From Methylobacter sp. (GTDB lineage: Bacteria; Pseudomonadota; Gammaproteobacteria; Methylococcales; Methylomonadaceae): 64,000 nt of DNA. How positions within the stretch are numbered: the first letter of the stretch is position 1; each line of letters begins with the position of its first letter. The notes under the pieces were generated by a model that was not told where the DNA came from, made no database searches, and saw nothing but the letters and a program-made list of their open reading frames with translations. Shown here one piece after another: positions 6,664 through 15,371 of the stretch. Both the position numbers and the translations under genes were made by a program. Location: the NCBI GenBank assembly GCA_026399025.1, contig JAPLRU010000105.1, positions 26,075 through 90,074 on the forward strand, read 5' to 3'.

Positions 6664-9600
6664 TTAATCAATATCCTTAATCAGCGCCATCATATCCTCA
6701 ACCGACATTTTGCCGCTGACTTCGCCACCTTCCAGCAAACTATTGGCTAAATCGCGTTTGTGTTTATGCAACTCGACAATTTTGTCTTCAATGGTGTCTT
6801 TGGCGACCAAGCGATAAATCGTGACCGGGCGTTTTTGCCCCATCCGGTGGGCGCGGTCGGAGGCCTGATCTTCAACCGCCGGATTCCACCAAGGGTCCAT
6901 ATGGATCACATAATCGGCGGCGGTTAAATTCAAGCCGGTGCCGCCCGCTTTCAAACTGATTAAAAACAAATCGCCGTCCCCCGCCTGGAATGCAGTCATG
7001 GCTTTTTTCCGTTGCGGAACCGGGGTTGCGCCGTCCAGGTAATGATAGGCGATGCCTTTTTTGTCCAGCAATTCGCGAATCAGCGTTAAATGCCCGACAA
7101 ACTGGCTGAACACCAAGGCTTTATGGCGGTTTTCCAGCAATTCATCAACCAGCTCTTCAAAAGCTTCCAGCTTGGAACTGGGCAGGGTGCTGTCTTCCAT
7201 GACCAAACGCGGATTACAACAAGCCCGGCGCAGTTTCATGATTTCGGCCAAGACTTTCAGTTGCTGATGTCCGGGCTGGCCGGTGGCTTCCATCATGGTC
7301 TGCATCGCGTTCCGCCGCAGGGCTTCGTAAAGGGCGCGCTCTTCGGGGCTTAATTCGACATGCAAGGTCACTTCGGTACGGGACGGCAATTCTTTTAATA
7401 CGTCGTTTTTAAGCCGCCGCAAGATAAAGGGGCGCAACAGTTTTTTAAGCCGTTGCTGCACTTCCCTATCCTGCTCGTTTTCGATGGACTGCGCGTAACG
7501 TTGGTTAAACTTTTGCAACGTGCCTAACAAGCCCGGATTGATAAAATTAAACAAATTCCACAGTTCGCCCAGATGGTTTTCTATCGGCGTGCCGGTAGTA
7601 ATCAGTTTAAAGTCGGCCTGTAATTCCATCGCGGCTTTGGAGCGCTTGGTCAGCGCGTTTTTAATGGCTTGCGCTTCGTCGGCAACCAAGGTTTGCCAGT
7701 GTTTTTGCGCCAAGCGCTCGCCTTCGGTTTGCAACAGGCCGTAACTGCACACGATCACATCGAAAGGCCCGGCATCATCCAGCATCGCTTGCCGATCGCC
7801 GCTACCGAATTGCCGGACATTCAGCGTCGGCGCAAAGCGGCCGCATTCTTCCAGCCAGTTAATGCAGACCGAAGTGGGCGCTAAAATCAGCGTGGGCCCG
7901 TCCGGAGCGCGGGATAAAATCAGCGCCAACGCCTGTACGGTTTTGCCCAAGCCCATGTCGTCGGCCAGACAAGCGCCTGCGCCCCAGTGCGCCAAACGCG
8001 TCATCCATTGATAACCTTCGCGTTGATAATCGCGCAATTCGCCTTGCAAGGTTGACGGCAGTTTAGGGTTTAAATCGGCGGTTTCGTTAAGACGGCGCAA
8101 TTGATCCTGCCACGGTTTGGCGGCGCTGATGTTCATGCCGGTGGTGATTTCATCCAAAGCCTGCGCCGCCAGCGGATGGAATCGCACTTTGTCCTTTTGC
8201 ACCTCGCCCAATCCGGCTAAATCGTCCAAGCGTTGGCGCAATTCGCGGGTCAACGCGATAATTTGGCCGTCTTCGAGTTTTAAAAAGCGGCCCGGCGAGC
8301 TGTTTAGCAGGTTCATTAAACGCTGCATGTCCAGCACCTCCTGTTCGTCAATCTGCAACGCACCTTCGACGCTGAACCAGTCTTTTTCCTTGCGCACCGA
8401 AAATTGCGCTTGCGACAAACCGAGTTCGCGGCTGATTTGAATTTTTTTACCTTTCGGCCATTCCAGCACCGCAAAATCGCCCAAAGCCTGTAACTGCAAC
8501 AGCGTATCCAGCGCCGCTTCGGGATCGTCCAGCAGCCACTTGGCGTCTTTGTCGGCGTAGAGCTGCGGACATTCGTTCAGCACGTGTTTTAAGTGTTTTT
8601 TCTCAAGCTTGAAATCGCGGGCGGTTTGCAGTTGCTTGCCGTCGATTTCCGCCAACACCGTGGTGCCGCCTGCGCCGGGCTTGTAAAGCGGCCCGCCGGT
8701 ACTAAACGGTTGCACGAAAATCTCTATTTGTATGCCCTGCCCGACTGGTTGTAAATGAACATGCAGACGGCTGTCGGCATCGACGCTTTGCGCCAGACTG
8801 GAGGTGCCGCCTATATCGGATTGCACGGTTAACATCGAGGCGACCGAGGCAATCGAGTCGATCACTTGCTGGCGCGCCGTAGCCGGTACGGTTAAGCCTT
8901 TTTTACCCAGAATCTCGGCGACTTGGCGATGCTGGTCGTTAATTTTGTAAACCAATAAGCCGTTACCGGCGGTTTTTTGGGCAATGATTTTTTGTTTGCT
9001 AATGGCAGGAATTAATGAAATATGCAGGTTTGGCTGATGCTCCTTCACCAGCAATTGCGGTTCGGCGGTGCTGATTTCGACCGGAGCACCGGATAATTCC
9101 TGATTGACCCAGTAAATAGCCGGATGGCCGATGGCGGCTAAAATAGCCTCCTCCGACAACGCGTAAATCTCTCTACTGGAATAACCGTAGTAGCCGCTGC
9201 TTTCCTTTTCCATCTGAATTTGCGCGCAAATGCGATGATCGTGCTCGGATAAATAATCGAAGTCGGATAAATTATGATACAGACGCTTTAAAGACAGCGG
9301 ACGGCCTTTTGTCCAACGGCCGCTTTTACCCAACTTTTGTTCCTTCGGCTCTAATAAAGCCTGATTATCTTCCAAGCTGAGTACCCATATCATCCGTATT
9401 TCCTGAGGCGTCTGGCCTGCTGCCGGAGAACTTTTTAATTGGCTTAGCGCATCCAAGGCTCTTTGCCATTTCGACACTTGCGGCAATAGATCGAGAATCG
9501 CACTAAACGGTGAATCCGCATACTGCTGTGCGATAGGCTCGCAAGCCCAGGTTGTATTCTTATAACCCAAACGTTGCAGCAATGCCGAACTCACGGCGGC

Positions 9601-10800
9601 ATACCAGACAAAGCCCTGTTGTTGCGCTTTCTCGCAAAACTTGGCTAATCCGGCCAAAAAGTCTTTATTTTTAGCGGTCATCGTTTCGATTTCGCCCAGC
9701 CAATACAGCAGCAAGGCTTGGAACAAGCGTTCATAAGCAAAATCATTGCTTTTAAATAAATGCGCACTGCTTTCGACGGACAGCTTGCCTTGATAAATAT
9801 CGACGGCATCCAGCAGGACTAAATTGAGCAGGTAAAAGGCATTGTGCAGCCCTTCATACTTAACCGTCATCTGCGCGTTTTGTTTAAGCAAGGTCAGATC
9901 GCTAAAGCTGCGATTGCGCAATAAGGCCAAATTAAAAAAATAACCGTGCACGCCGCTGAAACTGATATTGCGTTTACCGCTGTCTTTTTTAAGCGTTTTC
10001 AGCGCGGCATTAAACAGCTCTAAGGCTTCATCGTTACGGTTTTGTAAAAAACGCAAGACCGCCACTATTTTTAAACCGCGCATTGATGTGTCGCCGCTTA
10101 ACCAAGCTTCCGCATCGTTAAAATTGCCGCGCAGCAAGCGTTGTTCAAGCACCGTATGGACAATTTCCGGCGTGTCCGATTTGACCGCGCCGAAATACTG
10201 TTCCAGCAATTGATACTGCAAGGCGAAATCGGTTAAATCCCAAAAATTGCCATTGACGAAATAACTTAAAACCCAAAATTTAATCCGCTCAGGCACACCG
10301 GCAAACCAGTCCGCATCAAAGTCATTAAAGAAAATCTTATAAATAACATCGGTAAATTGACTGGGATGCGTTGCCCGAATCCGGTCCATTTCAGCGAAAA
10401 ACGTTTTCTCGTCACCCCGGTATAAATAAATGCGCATTCTTTTTATGTAATGAGCAAGAAGCACTCGAGCGTAATAATAGGACTTATGGTCGGCAACCAC
10501 AAAAGTCGCCCACTCATTAAACCAAGGCTGCCGAACAGCAAGCCGCATCAAGGGCTCGATAATGTTCGGGTGGCACTGCCAACCGTCGGGTGAAAGCACA
10601 ATCAACTCCGCTTGCTGTAGTTTATCCCTGACTGTTTTATTAATGATGACGGCTTTATTGGCTAAGGAGATGGCGGATTTTTTTAATAATGTTTGAAATT
10701 CAGTTTGCCCTATCGGTGCGTAATGCACAGCCAAAAGTTGGAGGATTTGCTGTTCGTCGTCTGATAATGCGTTAAAGGATGCGAGTTGTTTATTGTTCAT
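6664..10800 (-). CDS. SNF2-family DNA helicase/translocase
   Basis: 1378 residues. The C-terminal ~480 residues are a full SNF2 engine: DDMGLGKTVQALAL (motif I, about 948), LVADEAQAIKN (motif II, DEAQ box), TTGTPIENHLGELW (motif III) and QFVGHLTLIRELL. Then come SLKAGGTGLNLTAADYVIHMDPWWNP (motif V) and DRAHRMGQ (motif VI). Before it is a long N-terminal part (about 1-900) with helical repeat-like segments and an SNF2_N-associated region, as in bacterial HepA/RapA-unlike 'SNF2 helicase-associated' proteins. Such proteins remodel protein-DNA complexes; the precise role is unknown. It stands alone, convergent with an HsdR relic, so it may once have belonged to a defence locus. That link is inference. 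Confidence 0.85.
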   Translation of the reverse strand: MNNKQLASFNALSDDEQQILQLLAVHYAPIGQTEFQTLLKKSAISLANKAVIINKTVRDKLQQAELIVLSPDGWQCHPNIIEPLMRLAVRQPWFNEWATFVVADHKSYYYARVLLAHYIKRMRIYLYRGDEKTFFAEMDRIRATHPSQFTDVIYKIFFNDFDADWFAGVPERIKFWVLSYFVNGNFWDLTDFALQYQLLEQYFGAVKSDTPEIVHTVLEQRLLRGNFNDAEAWLSGDTSMRGLKIVAVLRFLQNRNDEALELFNAALKTLKKDSGKRNISFSGVHGYFFNLALLRNRSFSDLTLLKQNAQMTVKYEGLHNAFYLLNLVLLDAVDIYQGKLSVESSAHLFKSNDFAYERLFQALLLYWLGEIETMTAKNKDFLAGLAKFCEKAQQQGFVWYAAVSSALLQRLGYKNTTWACEPIAQQYADSPFSAILDLLPQVSKWQRALDALSQLKSSPAAGQTPQEIRMIWVLSLEDNQALLEPKEQKLGKSGRWTKGRPLSLKRLYHNLSDFDYLSEHDHRICAQIQMEKESSGYYGYSSREIYALSEEAILAAIGHPAIYWVNQELSGAPVEISTAEPQLLVKEHQPNLHISLIPAISKQKIIAQKTAGNGLLVYKINDQHRQVAEILGKKGLTVPATARQQVIDSIASVASMLTVQSDIGGTSSLAQSVDADSRLHVHLQPVGQGIQIEIFVQPFSTGGPLYKPGAGGTTVLAEIDGKQLQTARDFKLEKKHLKHVLNECPQLYADKDAKWLLDDPEAALDTLLQLQALGDFAVLEWPKGKKIQISRELGLSQAQFSVRKEKDWFSVEGALQIDEQEVLDMQRLMNLLNSSPGRFLKLEDGQIIALTRELRQRLDDLAGLGEVQKDKVRFHPLAAQALDEITTGMNISAAKPWQDQLRRLNETADLNPKLPSTLQGELRDYQREGYQWMTRLAHWGAGACLADDMGLGKTVQALALILSRAPDGPTLILAPTSVCINWLEECGRFAPTLNVRQFGSGDRQAMLDDAGPFDVIVCSYGLLQTEGERLAQKHWQTLVADEAQAIKNALTKRSKAAMELQADFKLITTGTPIENHLGELWNLFNFINPGLLGTLQKFNQRYAQSIENEQDREVQQRLKKLLRPFILRRLKNDVLKELPSRTEVTLHVELSPEERALYEALRRNAMQTMMEATGQPGHQQLKVLAEIMKLRRACCNPRLVMEDSTLPSSKLEAFEELVDELLENRHKALVFSQFVGHLTLIRELLDKKGIAYHYLDGATPVPQRKKAMTAFQAGDGDLFLISLKAGGTGLNLTAADYVIHMDPWWNPAVEDQASDRAHRMGQKRPVTIYRLVAKDTIEDKIVELHKHKRDLANSLLEGGEVSGKMSVEDMMALIKDID

Positions 10801-11351
10801 TTAAGTTTTGTTATCCCAATTATGTATAAGCATATTTTGCCATAATTTCCGCGTACTTAACTAGGTTATGAGTGAGTGTACTTATACCGTAAAAACAAAC
10901 AGTTTTTTGCTGAAAGAGACTTAGCAGAACGTGATAAATCGAAATACTGAGACTGATCGGCGTTTTAAGTTTTAAAGCGGATTCGCACGCGCGCCATAAG
11001 ATATTGTTTGCTTATTTATAACGCGCTGATTAATATTATTTTTTTAGATTAATCTTTGGTAAGCCAATCCGGATAATCCGATCATTTCCAGTTAATGCCG
11101 ACATTTAAAAATCAAGCCGTATGTATAAATACTTACATATCATGTATATTGACGGCTTTTAAGAATACAACCGGCTATCTATATCCACGGCCCGCTTATT
11201 TTTTGTAAGCCATTGATTACATAAGACGTCTTTACCCCCTAAAAGTAAAGCCGGCCTCTTCAGACAATACAACACACTGAATATAAAAACCGCTTTAAAA
11301 ATAAGCAAACAGAGGTTTTAGACTTGACTAATAAAAAGGTGAAAAAAAGTT
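10801..11351. other. Intergenic region between SNF2 gene and gacA-like gene
   Basis: 551 AT-rich bases without a credible ORF between divergent genes; both promoters must lie here. Two structures stand out. One is an inverted repeat AAGCCGT (11114-11120)...ACGGCTT (11152-11158) whose loop contains overlapping ATGTAT and CTTACAT words. The other is a GacA-box-like palindrome at 11214-11231. A small RNA in the last 120 bases is possible, but I see no run of GGA motifs as in RsmY/Z-type RNAs. Confidence 0.5.
11214..11231. promoter_or_regulatory. GacA/UvrY box-like palindrome
   Basis: TGTAAGCCATTGATTACA matches the known GacA upstream element TGTAAG-N6-CTTACA at 11 of 12 defined positions. It lies about 120 bases before the start of the GacA/UvrY-like regulator, suggesting autoregulation or control of a short transcript in between. 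Confidence 0.45.
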
Positions 11352-11996
11352 ATGATTAGCGTCCTGCTTGTTGATGATCATGAGCTTGTTCGAACCGGGA
11401 TTGAAGCGTTATTGAATGATGTTGAAGATATTACCGTTAGCGGCATAGCTAAATCCGGCGAAGAAGCGGTTGATGCTGTTGTCGCCCTGTCTCCGGATGT
11501 GGTGTTAATGGATGTTAACATGCCGGGAATAGGCGGAGTAGAAGCCTGCCGTAGAATCCTGCAACAGAACCCTAAAGTCAAAATCATCGCCTTGTCCGTT
11601 CATAATGACGGCCCGATTCCTCATCAATTACTTAAATTGGGTGTTTTAAGTTTTATTTCCAAAGGTTCCCCGGTAGAAGAGATGGTTCAAGCCATTCGCA
11701 AGGTCGTCGACGGTAAACGTTATCTGTGCTCCGAAGTCGCCAACAACTTGGCTTTTCAGGGCTTGCCGGGAAGCAATGACTCACCCTTCTCTATCCTGTC
11801 CCATAGAGAATCGGAAGTGGTGACGCTCATTCTTCAAGGCAACACCATTAAAGAAATGTCGGAAATGTTGCTGCTCAGCGATAAAACGATCAATACTTAT
11901 CGCTACCGGCTGTACAGTAAATTGCATGTAAAAAATGATGTCGAATTGATCCGTCTGGCGATTAAATTCGGTTATATCGATAACGCTTTGATTTAA
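11352..11996 (+). CDS. GacA/UvrY-type LuxR-family response regulator
   Basis: 214 residues. The receiver domain (1-120) has acidic pocket DD at 8-9, phospho-acceptor D54 in VVLMDVNMPG, T/S in IIALSVHND (about 82) and K in FISKGSP (about 104). A LuxR-type helix-turn-helix (about 148-205) reads LSHRESEVVTLILQGNTIKEMSEMLLLSDKTINTYRYRLYSKL. Its size and sequence match GacA/UvrY/SirA, the partner of the BarA/GacS kinase that drives Csr/Rsm small RNAs. No kinase gene is nearby, which is usual. uvrC, which often follows uvrY, is absent; IS debris follows instead. Confidence 0.85.
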   Translation: MISVLLVDDHELVRTGIEALLNDVEDITVSGIAKSGEEAVDAVVALSPDVVLMDVNMPGIGGVEACRRILQQNPKVKIIALSVHNDGPIPHQLLKLGVLSFISKGSPVEEMVQAIRKVVDGKRYLCSEVANNLAFQGLPGSNDSPFSILSHRESEVVTLILQGNTIKEMSEMLLLSDKTINTYRYRLYSKLHVKNDVELIRLAIKFGYIDNALI

Positions 11997-12088
11997 ATCC
12001 GAGCACTTGCTCACGCCTCCAGCTAAGCTATTCCGCTTCCTGACAACGGTGGCTAAGCAACAGCCGCCGTTTATTAGTGGCGTGTCTC

Positions 12089-12560
12089 AAAAGTTTTCAG
12101 ATTAAGCCGTAGCCGGCCTGTTTAACATTAAGTTAAGCATAGCGCTGTGGATAAAAGTCTTGCTAGAATCGGTACAGACTTCGTAATCCTTGCTCAAACG
12201 GCGATAACGATAAAGCCAGGCAAAGGTTCGTTCCACAACCCAACGGCGGGGCAATCATTTCAATCCTGAACTACCTTGGGGGCGGAGTACGGTCGCCCAG
12301 ATGATTCGGCAGCATTCAGCAACCCAAGCGGTGAATGCCTTGCCGTTATAACTCCCGTCTACCCAGATGCGGCGTATTTTTTTGCAGTTGCCTGTCAGCT
12401 ATGGCGAAAATAAGCTTCGCCCCTTCCCGCTCGGGTACATGGGCAGCCGTTACCACAGCCAGGATGAGCCACAAGGTATCGACGAGGATATGGCGCTTGC
12501 GTCCTTGGATACACTTGGCGGCATCTTTGATGCCCGTTGGAGGCAACAACAAGACGATTA
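12089..12560 (-). pseudogene. IS5-family transposase, broken remnant
   Basis: Read on the minus strand, pieces of one IS5-type DDE transposase appear in order: IQGRKRHILVDTLWLILAV (about 12500), RIWVDGSYNGKAFTAWVAE (about 12350) and [23 protein letters not shown] (about 12230), ending [12 protein letters not shown] at 12102. Frameshifts and an in-frame stop separate the blocks. The terminal sequence GAGACACGCC lies just outside. The N-terminal third is missing at the junction with an oppositely oriented IS630-like fragment near 12555. Confidence 0.8.
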
Positions 12561-12795
12561 GCCAAGACACCGGCTTGTGTGAAGACACGGTTGTTTTTTG
12601 GCGGAAACATTGGTTAGAGGGCGGTGCCGATTTGGAAAAGCCGGGAGGCAAACCAAAATTATTACGTGAAGCTGTCAGACAAGCCGCGCCGGGTAGCCTC
12701 GGCATCTTTACGGCAGAACAAATCTGCCGGCTATTGGCGGTGGCCTGTGAAACGCCACCGGAGCAGGTCAGCCCTTCTGGTCGATATTGACAGGA
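12550..12795 (+). pseudogene. IS630-like transposase N-terminal fragment
   Basis: The end of ORF 12335-12790 reads DTGLCEDTVVFWRKHWLEGGADLEKPGG, then FTAEQICRLLAVACETPPE. This is the helix-turn-helix start typical of IS630-group winged-helix transposases. It lacks a proper start and stops after about 80 residues. Fused to the IS5 relic, it makes a chimeric ORF that is not a real gene. Confidence 0.65.
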
Positions 12796-12860
12796 CCTAC
12801 TGCGGCTTGTATTTTCCTCGCTAACATCAAATATAAGAGCATGTGTTATTCGCTTGGACT

Positions 12861-13346
12861 CTAATTGTCAGCATTTATCTGTTTCAGCCAAAAATCAAGA
12901 TCGGGATTAGTTAATAAACGCCCTGCAAACCGGCATGCTTCTGCCAGATTATTTTCAGCGTCTGCACTTAACCCTTCACCCAATTCGAATTTTTCGGCTT
13001 TTATACTCAGCAGAAAACACGGTGGCGGTATTTGGTTTTTTATCGATTGATATACATCCAACACAGCCGCAGGGCTCATCGCGTGAGTAGTGTAGCTTTT
13101 GTCCCGAGCGGGTTGCAGTACGGTAAAATCGAATGCCTCGGCGCAGGCTACCGAGGCATCGACAAACAACACTAAGCTCCGGTTTTCGAGATCCAGCGCA
13201 TGTTCGATTTGGAGTTGAAAGTCGGACAATATTTCAATGGCGTCCAAACTACACTGGCTTTCGATATGCTCCAGCAGTAACGGCCCCAGCGCGTCGTCGC
13301 CGCGGCTGAGGTTGCCGTAACCGAACAGTAATACCGGTTTAGGCAT
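12861..13346 (-). CDS. hoxW: Hydrogenase maturation protease HoxW
   Basis: 161 residues of the HycI/HyaD endopeptidase family. The signature GYGNLSRGDDALGPLLLEHIE is at the N-terminus; the acidic residue in GDDALGP and the conserved FVDAS (about 59-65) and a histidine in TTHAMSPAAVL (about 92) bind nickel in this family. It removes the C-terminal tail of HoxH after the NiFe site is loaded. It overlaps hoxH by 8 bases and is the last gene of hoxFUYHW. The hyp genes for active-site assembly are not in the window. Confidence 0.9.
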   Translation of the reverse strand: MPKPVLLFGYGNLSRGDDALGPLLLEHIESQCSLDAIEILSDFQLQIEHALDLENRSLVLFVDASVACAEAFDFTVLQPARDKSYTTHAMSPAAVLDVYQSIKNQIPPPCFLLSIKAEKFELGEGLSADAENNLAEACRFAGRLLTNPDLDFWLKQINADN

Positions 13347-14838
13347 TATTCCGCTCGATTTGACCGTCGCTGTGTTTGACCAGTTTATCGATCAGCTTGC
13401 CTTCGGCGTCGACCAACTCCAGTTGCAGCGGCATTTTGCCTACCGCGTGGGTCGCGCAGGACAAACAAGGATCATAAGCGCGAATCGCCACTTCCAGATT
13501 ATTCAACAAGGGTTCGGTAAGTTCCCGGCCGGACAAATATTCCGCCGCTACTTGCCGCACCGACTCGTTCATCGCCATGTTGTTGCTGGTGGTCGAAACG
13601 ATTAAGTTGGCTTTGGTAACGATGTCGTTTTCATCGACTTGATAGTGATGGAACAACGTGCCGCGCGGCGCTTCGATGACGCCGACGCCTTCGTAGCGCT
13701 TTTCGCCTTGTGCGACCAAATCATGACCCATGATATCCGGGTCGTGCAGCAAGCCTTTAATGCTTTCGGCGCAATGCAGGGTTTCAATCAAGCGCGCCCA
13801 GTGAAACGCCAAGGTACTGTGCACCATCGCTTCGCCGCTGTGCGCTTTAAATTCGACACGGGCGGCTTCCGCCAACGGCGTGTCGATATAGTCGCAGTTA
13901 TTGACTCGCGCCAACGGTCCGACCCGGTACCAGCCTTGTTCCTGTCCTAACGACAGCAAGTAAGGGAATTTCATATAAGTCCAGGAACGCACTTCTTCAT
14001 GGATATAATCGTTATATTTGCAATAATCGATATGATCCATGATGGTTTCGCCGTGCTCATTCTTGGCGCGGATACCGCCGTGATAAAGTTCCAGCGCGCC
14101 GTCCGGTTTGGTTAAGCCCAGGTAATTGCTGCGTATCGTGGCAAAGTCATCGTAAAAAGGCAGGTTGGAGCAATGCACTTTCTTGATCAGTGCGACCGAT
14201 CCTTCCGCCCACGCTATCATTTGGTCTATATCTTCCAGCAGATAATCGCGTTCGGCTTTGCTTAATGATTTATTCATGCCGCCGGGAATCGCTCCGGTGC
14301 CGTGAACACGTTTGCCGGATACCATGCGGATAACTTCCTGGCCGTATTTGCGTAGTTTTACGCCTTGTACGCCAATGTCGGTATACTCGGCCAATACCGC
14401 AACAACCGAACGTTTACTGATGTCGCTTTCAAAGCCGAACAGTAAATCCGGGCTGGATAAATGGAAAAAATGCAAAGCATGGGATTGCAATACTTGACCG
14501 AAATGCAGCAAGCGTCTTAATTTATCCGCGGAGACGGGCAAATTTTCGGGATCGATACCAACCAGTTGGTCGATGGCTTTGGCGGCGGCCAAATGATGGC
14601 TGACCGGGCAGATACCGCATAAACGCTGCACCAAAACCGGCAGTTCCCAATAGGGGCGGCCCTGAATAAAACGCTCAAAGCCGCGAAATTCAACGATATG
14701 TAAACGGGCTTGCTGGACTTTGTTGTTTTCGTCCAGCAATAAAGTGACTTTACCGTGTCCTTCAACACGCGAGACCGGATCAACGACTACGCGTTTTAAA
14801 TTGTCCCGATTTTCGGCTGTTTCTAAATGTTCGTACAT
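13339..14838 (-). CDS. hoxH: NAD-reducing [NiFe] hydrogenase large subunit HoxH
   Basis: 499 residues. Both NiFe ligand motifs are present: RLCGICPVSHH near residue 72-82 and DPCLSCATH near the C-terminus, followed by a tail of about 35 residues (AVGKMPLQLELVDAEG...) that HoxW would cleave. N-terminal DPVSRVEGHGK is also diagnostic. Similarity is to the soluble bidirectional HoxH of Cupriavidus-type NAD-reducing hydrogenases (group 3d). Oxidising H2 with NAD+ would supply NADH in a methanotroph. It follows, in the same direction, a YoeB-type toxin relic whose stop is 17 bases upstream. Confidence 0.95.
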   Translation of the reverse strand: MYEHLETAENRDNLKRVVVDPVSRVEGHGKVTLLLDENNKVQQARLHIVEFRGFERFIQGRPYWELPVLVQRLCGICPVSHHLAAAKAIDQLVGIDPENLPVSADKLRRLLHFGQVLQSHALHFFHLSSPDLLFGFESDISKRSVVAVLAEYTDIGVQGVKLRKYGQEVIRMVSGKRVHGTGAIPGGMNKSLSKAERDYLLEDIDQMIAWAEGSVALIKKVHCSNLPFYDDFATIRSNYLGLTKPDGALELYHGGIRAKNEHGETIMDHIDYCKYNDYIHEEVRSWTYMKFPYLLSLGQEQGWYRVGPLARVNNCDYIDTPLAEAARVEFKAHSGEAMVHSTLAFHWARLIETLHCAESIKGLLHDPDIMGHDLVAQGEKRYEGVGVIEAPRGTLFHHYQVDENDIVTKANLIVSTTSNNMAMNESVRQVAAEYLSGRELTEPLLNNLEVAIRAYDPCLSCATHAVGKMPLQLELVDAEGKLIDKLVKHSDGQIERNNA

Positions 14839-14855
14839 AATAATTCTCGTATGAG

Positions 14856-15115
14856 TTATTTGTTGTAATGATACTTACAGCTGATAATAATCAGCCTGTC
14901 GGTTTCAACCTTGTACACTAAACGATGCTCATCATTAATTCGGCGTGACCAATAACCTTGCAACTCATGTTTTAAGGCTTCAGGTTTACCTAAGCCTGTG
15001 TATGGATTACGCACAGTTTCTTTAATCAAGCTAACAAGTCGTTTATAAAGTTTTTTTCCTCAGTTGCCCAGTAGGTAAAATCTTTAAAGGCATCTTGGTC
15101 AAAAACAATATTCAT
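14856..15115 (-). pseudogene. yoeB: YoeB/Txe-family toxin, frameshifted in an A run
   Basis: The ATG at 15115 overlaps the antitoxin stop as ATGA and reads MNIVFDQDAFKDFTYWATEEK. At a run of seven A (T7 on the plus strand, 15051-15057) the frame shifts. The next frame continues LYKRLVSLIKETVRNPYTGLGKPEALK...LQGYWSRRINDEHRLVYKV...IISCKYHYNK to a stop at 14856. With eight A the gene would give a normal 86-residue YoeB, including its catalytic arginine and C-terminal His-Tyr. The ORF track misses it. It is either a true null, a sequencing error, or a slippage site. Confidence 0.85.
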
Positions 15116-15348
15116 GACAGATTGTTTAAATCGACAGCGACCAATTTACTGTTTTTAACATTATCTATAGCTTCTAATAGACGTGCTTTATTCGCGGAAT
15201 CTCGCAATAAATAGTCGGTTTCATCCTGTTCGACTTGCGCTGTTTCGCAAACGGCAATCTCAATATCTTGGTGTTGAAACTGCGCTTTAATTGATGCTAT
15301 AAAATTTTCATTGAGTTCATCGGCATTGATTTTATAAACTGTGTACAT
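15112..15348 (-). CDS. YefM/Phd-like antitoxin inside hox operon
   Basis: 78 residues: MYTVYKINADELNENFIASIKAQFQ...DIEIAV, an acidic middle (QVEQDETDYLLRDSANKARLLEAIDNV) and a short C-terminal toxin-binding tail. ETDYLLRSxANKARLLEAI is typical of antitoxins partnered with YoeB/Txe. Its stop TGA overlaps the toxin's ATG. It lies 23 bases after hoxY and is read in the same direction as the hydrogenase genes, so it would be co-transcribed with them. It looks intact although its toxin is frameshifted. Confidence 0.8.
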   Translation of the reverse strand: MYTVYKINADELNENFIASIKAQFQHQDIEIAVCETAQVEQDETDYLLRDSANKARLLEAIDNVKNSKLVAVDLNNLS

Positions 15349-15371
15349 AATCTTCTCCCTTGTTGAAGCGC

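Noticed and set aside
12335-12790. Plus-strand ORF of 151 residues
   Set aside because: Its first half is antisense to an IS5 relic and its second half an IS630-like fragment, so it is a chance fusion.
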